Below the pieces are notes generated by a model, which was not told the DNA's origin, searched no databases, and worked only from the letters and a program-made list of their open reading frames with translations. From positions 1-64,000 of the forward strand of contig NZ_QQBJ01000030.1 of the NCBI RefSeq assembly GCF_003347205.1: DNA of 64,000 nucleotides, given 5' to 3'. The stretch comes from Mycolicibacterium moriokaense. Its GTDB lineage: Bacteria > Actinomycetota > Actinomycetes > Mycobacteriales > Mycobacteriaceae. The position numbers and the translations under genes are program-made. Positions 26,336 through 35,324 of this stretch are shown here, one piece after another (the first letter of the stretch is position 1; each line of letters opens with the position of its first letter).

Positions 26336-26459
26336 TATCCGGGATCAGCGCCGTACCAGCAACCACCACCGCGCCCGGCACGCCTCAGCCGAGCAGCGGT
26401 TGATTGGATCCTGAGGACTGTATGCTGTAAATACTTGCGACGAATCCGAGAAGGCAGTC

Positions 26460-27188
26460 ATGACCCACCCGTCGACGCGCGCAGCCCGTGGCGCACTCAA
26501 TGCAGCTCCGCCCCGCACTGGGCCGCCACTCATCGAGCGGCCGGCCCCGCTGCGCGAAGCGGTCTACGACGCGCTCGTCGAGATGATCATCACCGCGGAA
26601 CTGCACCCGGGCCAGCACCTGGTGGAAAGCGATCTGGCCGCTGCGCTCGCAGTCAGCCGGCAACCGGTCCGGGAAGCGTTGCAGCGCATGCAAACTGAGG
26701 GCTGGGTCGACCTGCGGCCCGCGCTCGGCGCATTCGTGCACGAGCCGACCGAGAACGAGGCCGATCAGTTGTTGGCCGCGCGGACCCTTCTCGAGGCCGA
26801 ATCCGCAAGGCTGGCAGCCGAACACGCGACGCCCGATCAGATCGAGCAGCTGTGGGAACTGCACCGCAGCGGGGAGGAGGCGCTCGCCGCGGAGGACCAG
26901 GAGGGCCTGGTCGCCGCCAACGCCTCGCTGCACAGCCAGATCGTCTCGATGTCGCGGAACACGGTGTTGGCCGACCTCATCGCGTCGGTGGACCGCAGGG
27001 TCCGGTGGTACTACCTGCCTATCGCCAGGACCCGCGGGAAAGCGGCGTGGGACGAGCACGCGCAACTGATCGAGGCAATCGCCGACGCCGACGCCGACCG
27101 GTCTCGCGACCTGATGCGCCGGCACACCGAGCGCACCAGGGAGATGTACCACCAACGACGCCAGGAGGCGGCCAAGGGGAACGCCTGA
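26460..27188 (+). CDS. GntR family regulator, FadR/FCD subfamily (copy 1)
   Basis: 242 aa. The winged helix is at about residues 25-90, with the diagnostic AVSRQPVREALQRMQTEGWVDLRP. An FCD helical ligand domain follows (residues 95-230) with candidate metal/ligand His in ANASLHSQIV and RRHTERTREMYH. It is clearly paralogous to the GntR at 33654-34361. FCD proteins usually bind carboxylates. The region just upstream has a GTATG half-site (ACTGTATGCTG at about 26417). It converges on the transporter at 27223-28611 through a strong hairpin. Confidence 0.92.
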   Translation: MTHPSTRAARGALNAAPPRTGPPLIERPAPLREAVYDALVEMIITAELHPGQHLVESDLAAALAVSRQPVREALQRMQTEGWVDLRPALGAFVHEPTENEADQLLAARTLLEAESARLAAEHATPDQIEQLWELHRSGEEALAAEDQEGLVAANASLHSQIVSMSRNTVLADLIASVDRRVRWYYLPIARTRGKAAWDEHAQLIEAIADADADRSRDLMRRHTERTREMYHQRRQEAAKGNA

Positions 27189-27204
27189 ACGTTCGCCCTT
27201 GGCC
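27170..27204. terminator. Strong hairpin terminator between gntR-1 and the OFA transporter
   Basis: GGCCAAGGGGAACG (27170-27183), a 6-nt loop, and CGTTCGCCCTTGGCC (27190-27204) pair fully apart from a one-base bulge. The TGA of gntR-1 lies in the loop. Placed between two convergent genes, it should work in both directions. Confidence 0.7.
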
Positions 27205-27222
27205 GCCGCCTTGCGGTCTCGC

Positions 27223-28611
27223 TCAGTCGGCCAACGTCGATGTCAGCGGCTTCTCGGTGACGACCGCACCTGACTTCTCCGCGCGCGCTCGGTCGCGGCC
27301 CGGCTGCCGCAGCAGCGCCGCGGCCCCGGCGGAGACAAGTGCGCTCACCGCTGCCAGCCAGTAGGCACCGGTGTAGCCCCAACTGTCAATGACACTGGCG
27401 CCCACACCGATTCCGACGACCGACCCCAACAACTTGGAGCTGTACACCAGCCCGTAGTTGCTGGCGTTGTTGTTCTCACCGAAGTAGTCAGGGGTGATCG
27501 CGGCGAAGAGCGGGTAGAACGCGCCGCCACCGAAGCCGACGAGGAAGGCGAACGCGAGGAATGCGAACTCGCTGTGAGCGTTACCCGCATAGAGCAATCC
27601 CACGAGTGATACGGCCTCGACCAGCAGCACTATCAGCAGGGTCTGCTTGCGGCCGATCTTGTCGGAGACGTAGCCGGTCGCCGTGCGTCCGGTGCCGTTG
27701 ATGATGGACAGCACACCGGCGGACGACGCCGCGATCAACGGCCCGAACCCGAGGTCCTTCGCGAACGGAACCATGTAGCTGATGCCGAACAGGGAGACGC
27801 CGGCACTGATCCCCAGCGACAGCCACATCAGCGGCAGCATGCCTGTCCTGAGCGCCTCCATCGTGGTGTACTGCCGCGCGGCAGGCGGGTTCTTCTTCAA
27901 GCTCGCCGCACCGGCCTTGCTGTCCGCCCACTTCACCGGGTCGACGTCGGCGGGCCACCAGTTCTTCGGAGGGTCACGGAAGAGCAATCCGCACGCCGCG
28001 ACAACGATGAGCATGTAAAGGCCGACCAGGTCGAGGACCCAAACGTAGGTGTTCGGATGCAGTGCGTAGCTGAAGATGAAGATGAACGGCACGGCGCCGT
28101 AGGCGAACCCGCCGTTGACGAAGCCCGTCTTGGTGCCCCGCCGCTCCGGGAACCACTTGCCGACGAGGTTGATGCAGGTCGCGTATACCAGGCCCGCGCC
28201 GACGCCGCCGCATACCGCGAAGCCGAGATAGGCGAGCACCAGATTGTCCTGTGTGAGGCTGACGAACCCGATGGCGGACAGCACCGCACCGGCGAGCATC
28301 GCTGTCCTGGCCGAGACGATGTCCTTCTCTCTCAGCTTGCCGGCGGGAAACGCGATACCCGCCTGGAAAAAGGCCCAGATCGACAGCAACCAGAATGTTT
28401 GGCCCATGCTCCAGTGGTGTGCTTCGCGCAGCGCCTCCTCGGCGGCACCGTACCCGTACTCATAGACACTGACGGCCATCATGGCCAGCCACGGCAGCCA
28501 GACCATCCAGGTCCGCGATCTGCCCAGCAGTTCACGGTCGGTCTCACCGACCCGGTAAACCCGGCCGTTCGCGTCGATGACCTCGCGATAACTTGCGAAA
28601 GTTGACGACAT
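27223..28611 (-). CDS. OFA-type MFS transporter, probable oxalate/formate exchanger (copy 1)
   Basis: 462 aa from ATG 28611, about 12 TM helices. Landmarks of the oxalate:formate antiporter (OFA) family are QTFWLLSIWAFFQAG, GGVGAGLVYATCINLVGKWFPERRG, FRDPPKNWWP after TM6, and GGGAFYPLFAAITPDYFGENN in the C-half. A hydrophilic N-terminal motif, NGRVYRVGETDRELLGR, is shared with the two paralogues at 32081 and 35325. With frc and oxc in the same region, oxalate uptake with formate or other anion exchange is likely. It lies downstream of frc1 on the same strand behind a 239-bp structured gap. Confidence 0.85.
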   Translation of the reverse strand: MSSTFASYREVIDANGRVYRVGETDRELLGRSRTWMVWLPWLAMMAVSVYEYGYGAAEEALREAHHWSMGQTFWLLSIWAFFQAGIAFPAGKLREKDIVSARTAMLAGAVLSAIGFVSLTQDNLVLAYLGFAVCGGVGAGLVYATCINLVGKWFPERRGTKTGFVNGGFAYGAVPFIFIFSYALHPNTYVWVLDLVGLYMLIVVAACGLLFRDPPKNWWPADVDPVKWADSKAGAASLKKNPPAARQYTTMEALRTGMLPLMWLSLGISAGVSLFGISYMVPFAKDLGFGPLIAASSAGVLSIINGTGRTATGYVSDKIGRKQTLLIVLLVEAVSLVGLLYAGNAHSEFAFLAFAFLVGFGGGAFYPLFAAITPDYFGENNNASNYGLVYSSKLLGSVVGIGVGASVIDSWGYTGAYWLAAVSALVSAGAAALLRQPGRDRARAEKSGAVVTEKPLTSTLAD

Positions 28612-28850
28612 GCTTGATTCTCTTTCTACGAATGATTGAAGGCTCGCGCATCGAGGCAACCCCGCACAGGGTTTTCGCAACAGAACTCGAAGCGCTCAGT
28701 CGGCTTCACCCGGGTGCCAGCCCGGGAGAAGCAATCGCGTACCACCGCTGTGGTTTTCGCGCGGCACGACGTTTTGGCTTAGCGGCGCTGACGCCGTGGC
28801 CACGGTCTATCGCATAACGGTCACGTCCTTTCGTCGCGGAGTGAGTTTGC
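28612..28850 (-). other. 239-bp structured intergenic region between frc1 and the OFA transporter
   Basis: Read on the minus strand it begins with GACGAAAGGACGTGACCGTT followed by a minimal reading frame ATG-CGA-TAG. It then contains hairpins CCCGGG-CTGGCA-CCCGGG and AACCC-TGTGCG-GGGTT before the transporter start. I do not recognise a known riboswitch. Longer reading frames here look like shadows. It may be a leader controlling the transporter, a processed spacer or a small RNA. Confidence 0.35.
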
Positions 28851-30128
28851 TCAGATGACGCCGGCACTCCTGAAAAGCGCCAGCTGCTCGGGCGAGTAGC
28901 CGAGCTCCGTACAGATTTCGTCAGTGTGCTCGCCGAGCAGGGGCGAGCGGATGACATCAACCGGAGAGTCGGACAGTCGCAGCGGAGATCCGACCGTCTT
29001 GAACGGCCCACGCTCCGGATGGTCGACGGTGACGATCGCCCCCAGTTCGGTGAGTGTCTGGTCCTCGATCAATTCCTTGGTGGACAGCACCGGACCGCAC
29101 GGGACGTTCAGCGCGTTGAGCGCCTCCAACGCCTCCCACTTGGTGTGCCGTTCCGACCAGTCCTCGATCAGCGCAAAAACCTTGTCCAGCTTGGGAAGCC
29201 TGTCCTCGGGACGAGCCCAGTCGGGATGATCGGCGAGGTCGGGCCTGCCGATCAGCGCGGCCAGGGGCGCCCAGCACTGGGGCTGCACGATCACGTAGAT
29301 GTAGTCGTTGGGGCCGCCACCCTTGGTCTTCACCGCCCATCCCGGTTGCCCGCCGCCGGATGCGTTTCCCGACCGCGGGACCTCGTCGCCGAAGGATTGA
29401 TTCGGGTATTCCCGAAGCGGGCCGCCGGCGAGCCGTTGCTGATCCCGGAGCTTGACACGGCAGAGGTTGAGAACCGCCTCCTGCATGGCGACCTCGACCC
29501 GTTGCCCACGCCCGGTGTTCGTGCGCTGGTAGAGCGCGGCCAAAATCCCGGATAACAGGTGGATTCCGGTGCCGGAGTCGCCGATCTGCGCACCCGTCGC
29601 CACGGGCGGACCGTCCTCGAAGCCCGTCGTGGCCATCGAGCCGCCCATCGCCTGCGCGATCACCTCGTACGCCTTGAAGTCGAAGTACCGCCCGGGGCCG
29701 AAGCCCTTGATCGAGGCGTAGATCAACCGGGAGTTGATCTCCTTCAGCCGCTCCCAGGTGAAGCCGAACCGGTCGACGACGCCGGGACCGAAGTTCTCGA
29801 CCAGAACATCGACCCGAGAAACCAGATCGGTGAAGATCCGCTTGCCGTCCTCGCTCTTCATGTTCAGCGTGATGCTGCGCTTGTTGCAGTTGAGCATCGT
29901 GAAGTAGAGGCTGTCTGCGCCGGGAACGTCGCGCAGCTGATTGCGGGTGACATCGCCGGTGCCCGGCGCCTCGAGCTTGATGACGTCCGCGCCCAACCAC
30001 GCGAGCAATTGGGTGGCCGACGGCCCTGACTGCACATGCGTCATATCGAGCACTCGAACGCCCGACAGCGCCTTACCCATTGGCGGATCGGATTCCGACA
30101 ACTCGCCGACAGAGGGGATCTCAACCAT
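28851..30128 (-). CDS. frc: Formyl-CoA:oxalate CoA-transferase-like protein (copy 1)
   Basis: 425 aa, family III CoA-transferase. It is predicted to move CoA between formyl- (or another acyl-)CoA and oxalate in the cytosol. The catalytic Asp is in [14 protein letters not shown]. The flexible glycine loop is SGGGQPGW, versus GGGG in the Frc at 42192. [11 protein letters not shown] and [11 protein letters not shown] are Frc-like. An RBS AAGGAAG lies 5 bp before the ATG. It is very similar to the divergent copy at 30791. A CATAC-C-GTATG palindrome lies 60 bp upstream of the start. Other acyl-CoA:carboxylate pairs remain possible. Confidence 0.85.
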   Translation of the reverse strand: MVEIPSVGELSESDPPMGKALSGVRVLDMTHVQSGPSATQLLAWLGADVIKLEAPGTGDVTRNQLRDVPGADSLYFTMLNCNKRSITLNMKSEDGKRIFTDLVSRVDVLVENFGPGVVDRFGFTWERLKEINSRLIYASIKGFGPGRYFDFKAYEVIAQAMGGSMATTGFEDGPPVATGAQIGDSGTGIHLLSGILAALYQRTNTGRGQRVEVAMQEAVLNLCRVKLRDQQRLAGGPLREYPNQSFGDEVPRSGNASGGGQPGWAVKTKGGGPNDYIYVIVQPQCWAPLAALIGRPDLADHPDWARPEDRLPKLDKVFALIEDWSERHTKWEALEALNALNVPCGPVLSTKELIEDQTLTELGAIVTVDHPERGPFKTVGSPLRLSDSPVDVIRSPLLGEHTDEICTELGYSPEQLALFRSAGVI

Positions 30129-30188
30129 ATGAACTTCCTTCGACTCGAGCCGGTGGCATTCTCAGACGAGACCACCGTCACAAGATTG

Positions 30189-30199
30189 CATACCGTATG
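30189..30199. promoter_or_regulatory. CATAC-N-GTATG palindrome upstream of frc1 (candidate GntR/FCD operator)
   Basis: CATAC-C-GTATG within TTGCATACCGTATGAGG, 60 bp upstream of the frc1 start. It shares the TTGCATAC-N-GTATG core with sites at 35290-35300 and 49447-49457. The spacing and dyad are typical of FadR-subfamily GntR operators. Confidence 0.65.
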
Positions 30200-30578
30200 A
30201 GGTAGACAACAGTGTGGTGTACGCAACACACGTTGTCCAGCGATCGACCACGACTCACAGACTTCTCTGTCAGATCCCTGACGGTCGCCTGCCCGGCCCC
30301 TGACATCCGGGCCATCTGAATGCGGTAATCAATCACGAGACGGCCCACGCACCGCCCGGACGAGCGATGGCGGCGGCTCGACTGATGGCACGCTAATACG
30401 TTGTCCTGCAGCAGAATACAGCGCCTGCTTGCACGCTCAGATGGAGATTCGACCCCGCGCAGTCGGGACGTCGCGACCCGGTCGGCGGGCACAGCGGGGG
30501 CGCAGAGTACGCGCTGATCGCGCGGAGGTGAAGCGTCGCCAGCACATCGGCAGGAAACTGGGGGGTTGCGCACAGATT

Positions 30579-30591
30579 GTATGAGGTATAC
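30579..30591. promoter_or_regulatory. GTATGAGGTATAC element upstream of frc2
   Basis: It matches GTATGAGGTAGAC at 30195-30207 in 12 of 13 positions, in the same orientation, and lies 199 bp upstream of the frc2 TTG start. It is probably a degenerate member of the same operator family. Confidence 0.4.
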
Positions 30592-30790
30592 CGTCGTCGT
30601 TGTGATGTCGATTACTTTCCAATCGGTGGGTGACTGACCTCACAAACATCGATGCGTATGCAGTATTCGATGGCGACGACCGACCTGAGCCGGGTCCGGC
30701 AAGCGGTCTCTGATCAACGTGTGGTGCCACCTGACGCGCAGGTGGTGGGCGGCGAAAGCCGCGAGCCAGAACACAACTAAGGGGACTGTC

Positions 30791-32017
30791 TTGAGAAAGG
30801 CACTCGATGGCGTGCGGGTGCTGGACATGACGCATGTCCAGTCCGGCCCGTCTTGCACACAACTCCTCGCCTGGCTGGGCGCGGACGTGGTCAAGCTGGA
30901 AGCTCCGGCCGGCGACGTCACGCGCAAGCAGCTGAGGGATGTTCCTGGCGCCGACAGCCTCTACTTCACGATGCTCAACTGCAACAAGCGGAGCATCACG
31001 CTGAACATGAAGTCAGCGCAGGGCAAGCGAATCTTCACCGAGCTGCTCCCCCGTTTCGACATTCTCGCCGAGAACTTCGGGCCCGGCGCGATCGAGCGGA
31101 TGGGCTTCGGCTGGGACGAGCTCCAACGCATCAACCCGCGGCTGATCTTCGCCTCCATCAAGGGTTTCGGCGACGGACCGTACACCCATTACAAGGCCTA
31201 CGAGGTGATCGCCCAGGCGATGGGCGGGTCCATGACCACGACCGGATTCGAGGACGGTCCGCCGCTGGCCACCGGAGCACAGATCGGCGACTCGGGCACC
31301 GGTGTCCACACCGTCGCAGGCATCCTGGCCGCGCTGTACCAACGCGAGCACACCGGCCGCGGACAGCGAGTGACGGTGGCGATGCAACATGCGGTGCTGA
31401 ACCTGTGTCGTGTCAAGCTGCGCGACCACCAGCGGCTGGAGCGAGGTCCGCTCGACGAGTACCCCAACGGCGATTTCGGCGAGTGCGTCCCTCGGTCGGG
31501 TAACGCCTCCGGCGGTGGTCAGCCCGGTTGGGCCGTGAAGTGCGCGCCGGGTGGACCCAACGACTACATCTACGTGGTCGTCCAGCCGGTGGGCTGGGAA
31601 CCGATCGCGAACCTGATCGGCAGGCCCGAGCTGATCACCGATCCCGAGTGGAGCACGCCGCAGGCGCGGCTGAACAAGTTGGACAAGATGTTCCAGCTCG
31701 TCGAGGAGTGGACGATGAGCCTGCGCAAGTGGCGGGCCCTCGACCTGCTGACCGAGCAGAACATTCCCTGTGGCCCAATCCTTTCCACCAAAGAGATCAT
31801 CGACGACGCATCGCTGGCGGCCAACGAGATGGTGGTCCGGGTCGATCACCCCGAGCGTGGCGCGTTCACCACGGTCGGCTGCCCGATCAAGCTGTCCGAC
31901 TCCCCGGTCGACATCGTCCGCTCCCCTTTGCTGGGCGAGCACAACGCGCACATCTACGGCGACGAGCTCGGGCTTGGCGACCAGCTCACGGCGCTGAAGG
32001 CGAAGGGGGTCATATAA
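30791..32017 (+). CDS. frc: Formyl-CoA:oxalate CoA-transferase-like protein (copy 2)
   Basis: 408 aa, family III CoA-transferase. I chose TTG at 30791 because the alignment with copy 1 begins here ([20 protein letters not shown]) and an AAGGGG motif lies 6 bp upstream. Frames further upstream are not Frc-like. The catalytic Asp is in [14 protein letters not shown] and the glycine loop is SGGGQPGW. It is followed 63 bp later by a transporter on the same strand, mirroring copy 1 and its transporter. Function as for copy 1; preference for another dicarboxylate cannot be excluded. Confidence 0.85.
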   Translation: MRKALDGVRVLDMTHVQSGPSCTQLLAWLGADVVKLEAPAGDVTRKQLRDVPGADSLYFTMLNCNKRSITLNMKSAQGKRIFTELLPRFDILAENFGPGAIERMGFGWDELQRINPRLIFASIKGFGDGPYTHYKAYEVIAQAMGGSMTTTGFEDGPPLATGAQIGDSGTGVHTVAGILAALYQREHTGRGQRVTVAMQHAVLNLCRVKLRDHQRLERGPLDEYPNGDFGECVPRSGNASGGGQPGWAVKCAPGGPNDYIYVVVQPVGWEPIANLIGRPELITDPEWSTPQARLNKLDKMFQLVEEWTMSLRKWRALDLLTEQNIPCGPILSTKEIIDDASLAANEMVVRVDHPERGAFTTVGCPIKLSDSPVDIVRSPLLGEHNAHIYGDELGLGDQLTALKAKGVI

Positions 32018-32080
32018 CGATTCCGCCACGAAAAACGCAGACAGTCGGCAGTATACAGAGAAGAAGGAGATTTGATACGC

Positions 32081-33472
32081 ATGCACGCGTCAACTCAGCC
32101 GGCATACCGTGAGGTAGTCGATGGTAACGGCAGGGTGTACCGAGTCGGGGAAACCGATCGCGACATTCTGGGACGTTCACGGGCATGGATGGTGTGGCTC
32201 CCGTGGATCTCGATGATGGCCATCAGCTCGTCCGAATATGCGTTCACCTCAGCCGAGGACACGCTTTCGGATGCGCACAATTGGCACGGCGCGCAGATCT
32301 TCTGGTTGCTGGGCGTGTGGGTGATGTTCCAAGCAGCGGTGGCATTCCCGGTCGGCCAACTACGTGAGAGCGGACGCCTGTCGGCGCGCTCGGCGATGTT
32401 GATCGGCGCAGCCGGGGCCCTCCTGGGATATCTGTCCCTGGCCTATGCCCCGCACGTCGCCCTCGCCTTCCTCGGCTTCGGCTTGTTCGGTGGCGGTGGC
32501 GCCGGTTTTGTCTACGCCACCAGCATCAACATGGTCGGCAAGTGGTACCCGGAACGAAAAGGCGGCAAGACGGGCTTCGTCAACGGCGGCTTCGCATACG
32601 GATCCGTGCCCTTCATCTTCTTGTTCACCAGCTACCTGGACCTCGCGAACTACCAGGGCATCCTGCTGGCGGTGGGCCTGTTCCTGGGCGCTGTCGTCGC
32701 CGTGTGCGGCTTGTTCTTCGTCGACCCGCCGAAGAACTGGTGGCCTCCGCACGTCGACCCGCTGAAGGTCAACGAGGATCCCAGGACTCGCCGCGCACTG
32801 ATCAAGAATCCGCCTGCGGTCAAGCAGTACACGCCGATGGAGGCGATCAAGACCGGCATCCTGCCGCTGATGTGGTTCGTGCTGTTGTGCACCGCGGGAA
32901 TCAACATCTTCGGTATCGCGATGCAGGTCCCGTTCGGCAAGGAGATGGGCTTCGCAGGCGGAATCGTCGCGCTCGCGATGAGCTTCAAGGCGATTGTCAA
33001 CGGCACCGGCCGAGGCGTGATCGGATGGATCTCCGACCGGGTGGGCCGCAGAGACACGCTGATCATCGTGTGCGTGGTTCTGGGCCTGGCACAGTTCGCG
33101 GTGTACTTCTCCGGCTCCATCGGCAGCATGCCGCTGTTCCTGCTGGCGTCCATGGTCTCCGGGTTCGGCGGCGGCGCGATCTTTCCGCTGTTCGCGGCCA
33201 TGACCGCCGACTACTTCGGTGAAAACAACAACGCCACCAACTACGGCCTGGTGTACAGCTCGAAGTTGGTGTCCGGTCTGGTCGGTGCCGGGTTGGGTGC
33301 GGTCGTCGTCGACACGTGGGGCTACGGCGCCGCGTTCGGCATCGCGGGTTCTGTCGGCATCGCCTGTGCTTTCGTGTCGATCCTGCTGCGGCAGCCGAAG
33401 TTGCGGGCACCCGCGACATCGCCACTCGTGGATCCGACGGATGCCAAGCAGGCGGCACTTGTAGTCGACTAG
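32081..33472 (+). CDS. OFA-type MFS transporter, probable oxalate/formate exchanger (copy 2)
   Basis: 463 aa from ATG 32081; AAGGAG is 11 bp upstream, whereas the TTG at 32072 is only 2 bp from it. About 12 TM helices. Landmarks match copy 1: NGRVYRVGETDRDILGRSR at the N-terminus, GGGGAGFVYATSINMVGKWY, FVDPPKNWWPPHVDP in the central loop, and GGGAIFPLFAAMTADYFGENN. It is transcribed behind frc2 and ends at a nested hairpin. Probable inner-membrane oxalate importer; direction and counter-ion are inferred from the family. Confidence 0.86.
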   Translation: MHASTQPAYREVVDGNGRVYRVGETDRDILGRSRAWMVWLPWISMMAISSSEYAFTSAEDTLSDAHNWHGAQIFWLLGVWVMFQAAVAFPVGQLRESGRLSARSAMLIGAAGALLGYLSLAYAPHVALAFLGFGLFGGGGAGFVYATSINMVGKWYPERKGGKTGFVNGGFAYGSVPFIFLFTSYLDLANYQGILLAVGLFLGAVVAVCGLFFVDPPKNWWPPHVDPLKVNEDPRTRRALIKNPPAVKQYTPMEAIKTGILPLMWFVLLCTAGINIFGIAMQVPFGKEMGFAGGIVALAMSFKAIVNGTGRGVIGWISDRVGRRDTLIIVCVVLGLAQFAVYFSGSIGSMPLFLLASMVSGFGGGAIFPLFAAMTADYFGENNNATNYGLVYSSKLVSGLVGAGLGAVVVDTWGYGAAFGIAGSVGIACAFVSILLRQPKLRAPATSPLVDPTDAKQAALVVD

Positions 33473-33481
33473 CCAGGCTTC

Positions 33482-33553
33482 ATCGCAGCGCACCCCGGGT
33501 GAAGGGGCGTCCCGATCGGGACCTCCGCACCCGGGGTGTTCTGTCGCTGCGAT
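33482..33553. terminator. Nested three-tier hairpin downstream of transporter copy 2
   Basis: The outer arms are ATCGCAGCG (33482-33490) and CGCTGCGAT (33545-33553). The middle arms are the perfect 11-mers CACCCCGGGTG (33491-33501) and CACCCGGGGTG (33528-33538). An inner 14-bp palindrome GTCCCGATCGGGAC lies at 33509-33522. It begins 9 bp after the transporter stop. It probably terminates frc2-transporter transcription before gntR-2; no T-tract follows. Confidence 0.65.
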
Positions 33554-33653
33554 CGGGTACGCGATGAACGCGGCTATGGCGTAAGCAGCTTATTGCATAC
33601 GAAAGCCTGTAATCTGTTGACTCCACGATAAAACCTGGTCGGAGGAATGCGCG

Positions 33654-34361
33654 ATGACACTTCCCAGTCCGCGTAAGCGCACCCCTACACTCGGCGACGC
33701 GGCCGCCCGGCGGGTCGAGCGTCCGGCACCTCTGCGACAGGCCGTCTACGACGCGATCGTGGATCTGATCGTGCAGGGCACCCTGCAACGCGGCCAGCAC
33801 CTGGTAGAGAACGAACTCGCCGAGTACCTCGGCGTCAGCAGGCAACCGGTGCGCGAAGCACTGCAACGGTTGCAGACCGACGGCTGGATCGATCTGCGCC
33901 CGGCCCAGGGTGCGTTCGTACACACCCCGTCCGAGGACGAGGTGGACCAACTTCTGGGCGTCCGCACGGTGCTCGAGACGTACTCGGCACGGCTGGCCGC
34001 GTTGAACGCCACTCCCAAGGACGTCAACAGGCTGTGGGAATTGCAGCAGGACGGGATCAACGCGCTCGCGGCCAATGATTCGGAGGCATTGGTGACGGCG
34101 AATGTGAACCTACACGCCGCGATAACCGAGGTGGCGGGAAACTCAGTGCTGGCCAAGCACATTGGTCTGGTGGAGCGCCGCTGGCACTGGTACTACCTGC
34201 CGATCGCGAAGCCGCGCGGCCAGGGCGCGTGGACCGAGCACGCCGAACTGATCAAGGCGATCGCCGCCGGGGACGCCGACCTGGCCAGCAGCATCATGCA
34301 GCGCCACACCGAGCACACCCAGAAGGTCTACCACGACCAGCGGCAGGCCAAAGCCGAGTAG
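33654..34361 (+). CDS. GntR family regulator, FadR/FCD subfamily (copy 2)
   Basis: 235 aa, with GGAGGA just before the ATG. Winged helix at about residues 20-85 with GVSRQPVREALQRLQTDGWIDLRP; the FCD domain follows, with VNLHAAITEVAGNS and QRHTEHTQKVYH supplying candidate His ligands. It is alignable throughout with the GntR at 26460. An extended half-site TTGCATAC lies upstream at 33593-33600. It is placed between transporter copy 2 and the convergent fdhD. One or both GntR proteins are the likely readers of the CATAC-N-GTATG sites. Confidence 0.92.
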   Translation: MTLPSPRKRTPTLGDAAARRVERPAPLRQAVYDAIVDLIVQGTLQRGQHLVENELAEYLGVSRQPVREALQRLQTDGWIDLRPAQGAFVHTPSEDEVDQLLGVRTVLETYSARLAALNATPKDVNRLWELQQDGINALAANDSEALVTANVNLHAAITEVAGNSVLAKHIGLVERRWHWYYLPIAKPRGQGAWTEHAELIKAIAAGDADLASSIMQRHTEHTQKVYHDQRQAKAE

Positions 34362-34368
34362 CCGCGGC

Positions 34369-35223
34369 TCAGCAGCGCAGCGGTTCGTCCGCCGCGATCC
34401 GCTCGGCGCCGGAGTAGATGTTCATCGATGCGCCGCGCAGGAATCCGACCAACGTCAGCCCCATCTCCCTGGCCAGGTCGACCGCCAGCGATGACGGCGC
34501 GGACACCGCTGCGAGAGCGGGGATCCCCGCCATCACCGCCTTTTGCGCCAACTCGAACGAGGCACGCCCGCTGACCATCAGGGTGGCCCCGGTCAGCGGC
34601 AGGCGTCCCTGATCGAGCGCCCATCCGATCACCTTGTCCACCGCGTTGTGCCGGCCGACGTCTTCCCGCACGCACAGCAAGTCACCGGCCGCGGTGAAGA
34701 GCGCGGCCGCGTGCAGGCCGCCTGTGCTGTCGAAGACACGCTGGGCGGCCCGCAGCTTGTCCGGAAGGGTGGCGATGGTGGCGGCGTTGAGCCGCAACGG
34801 ATCACAGTCGACGCGCCACCTGCTGGTGGTGCGCACCGCGTCGAGGCTTGCCTTGCCGCACAGACCGCACGATGACGTGGTGTAGAAATTGCGTTCGACC
34901 GAGGGGTCGGGCAGCGGGACGCCGCCGGCCAGCAGCACGTCGAGCACGTTGTACGTGTTCTGCACAACACCCGACGCGTCGGCTGTGGCGCCGGCGCAGT
35001 ACCGGATCGCGGCGATGTCCGAGTCGGCCACCACCACGCCCTCGCTGACGAGAAAGCCGCGCGCGAGGTCGAAGTCGTTGCCCGGGGTCCGCATCGTCAC
35101 CGTAAGGGGCCGGCCGGACACCCGGATCTCCAACGGCTCTTCGGCCGCCAGGAAGTCCGGCCGTGCGGCCGCGATCCCGTCGGCCATCCGCACGATCCGA
35201 TATCTGCTGGTCACGCGCCCCAT
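34369..35223 (-). CDS. fdhD: Formate dehydrogenase accessory sulfurtransferase FdhD
   Basis: 284 aa. FdhD passes sulfur from a cysteine desulfurase to the molybdenum bis-MGD cofactor and is required for active formate dehydrogenase. The catalytic CxxC is in TTSSCGLCGKAS (Cys 119 and 122). EEPLEIRV, GNDFDLARGFLVSEGV and a C-terminal FLRGASMNIYSG are family landmarks. It presumably serves the Fds enzyme encoded at 37.0-42.1 kb. It converges with gntR-2 (7-bp gap) and is divergent from the third OFA transporter, whose promoter region holds a CATAC-T-GTATG operator. Confidence 0.95.
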   Translation of the reverse strand: MGRVTSRYRIVRMADGIAAARPDFLAAEEPLEIRVSGRPLTVTMRTPGNDFDLARGFLVSEGVVVADSDIAAIRYCAGATADASGVVQNTYNVLDVLLAGGVPLPDPSVERNFYTTSSCGLCGKASLDAVRTTSRWRVDCDPLRLNAATIATLPDKLRAAQRVFDSTGGLHAAALFTAAGDLLCVREDVGRHNAVDKVIGWALDQGRLPLTGATLMVSGRASFELAQKAVMAGIPALAAVSAPSSLAVDLAREMGLTLVGFLRGASMNIYSGAERIAADEPLRC

Positions 35224-35289
35224 ACCGGTGCTCCCTTTCGTTGCGATCCAACGCTGGACAAGTGATCCATGTCATAGTTATGCTAATCA

Positions 35290-35300
35290 CATACTGTATG
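35290..35300. promoter_or_regulatory. CATAC-N-GTATG palindrome upstream of the third OFA transporter
   Basis: CATAC-T-GTATG, 25 bp upstream of the transporter start and 67 bp upstream of fdhD. The extended 18-mer ATCACATACTGTATGCAA (35286-35303) is exactly the reverse complement of 49444-49461 in the panE-like/pntA promoter. Confidence 0.72.
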
Positions 35301-35324
35301 CAATCGTATCTCCTGGAGGGCAGC

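Larger units (their letters stand above)
30129..30790. promoter_or_regulatory. 662-bp divergent control region between frc1 and frc2
   Basis: No credible gene is seen here on either strand. It holds a perfect palindrome CATAC-C-GTATG at 30189-30199 near frc1. A related element GTATGAGGTATAC is at 30579-30591 and GCGTATGCAGTATTCG is near 30653, both toward frc2. The 13-mer GTATGAGGTA(G/T)AC is shared by the two sides. It is unusually long for this densely packed window. Confidence 0.6.
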
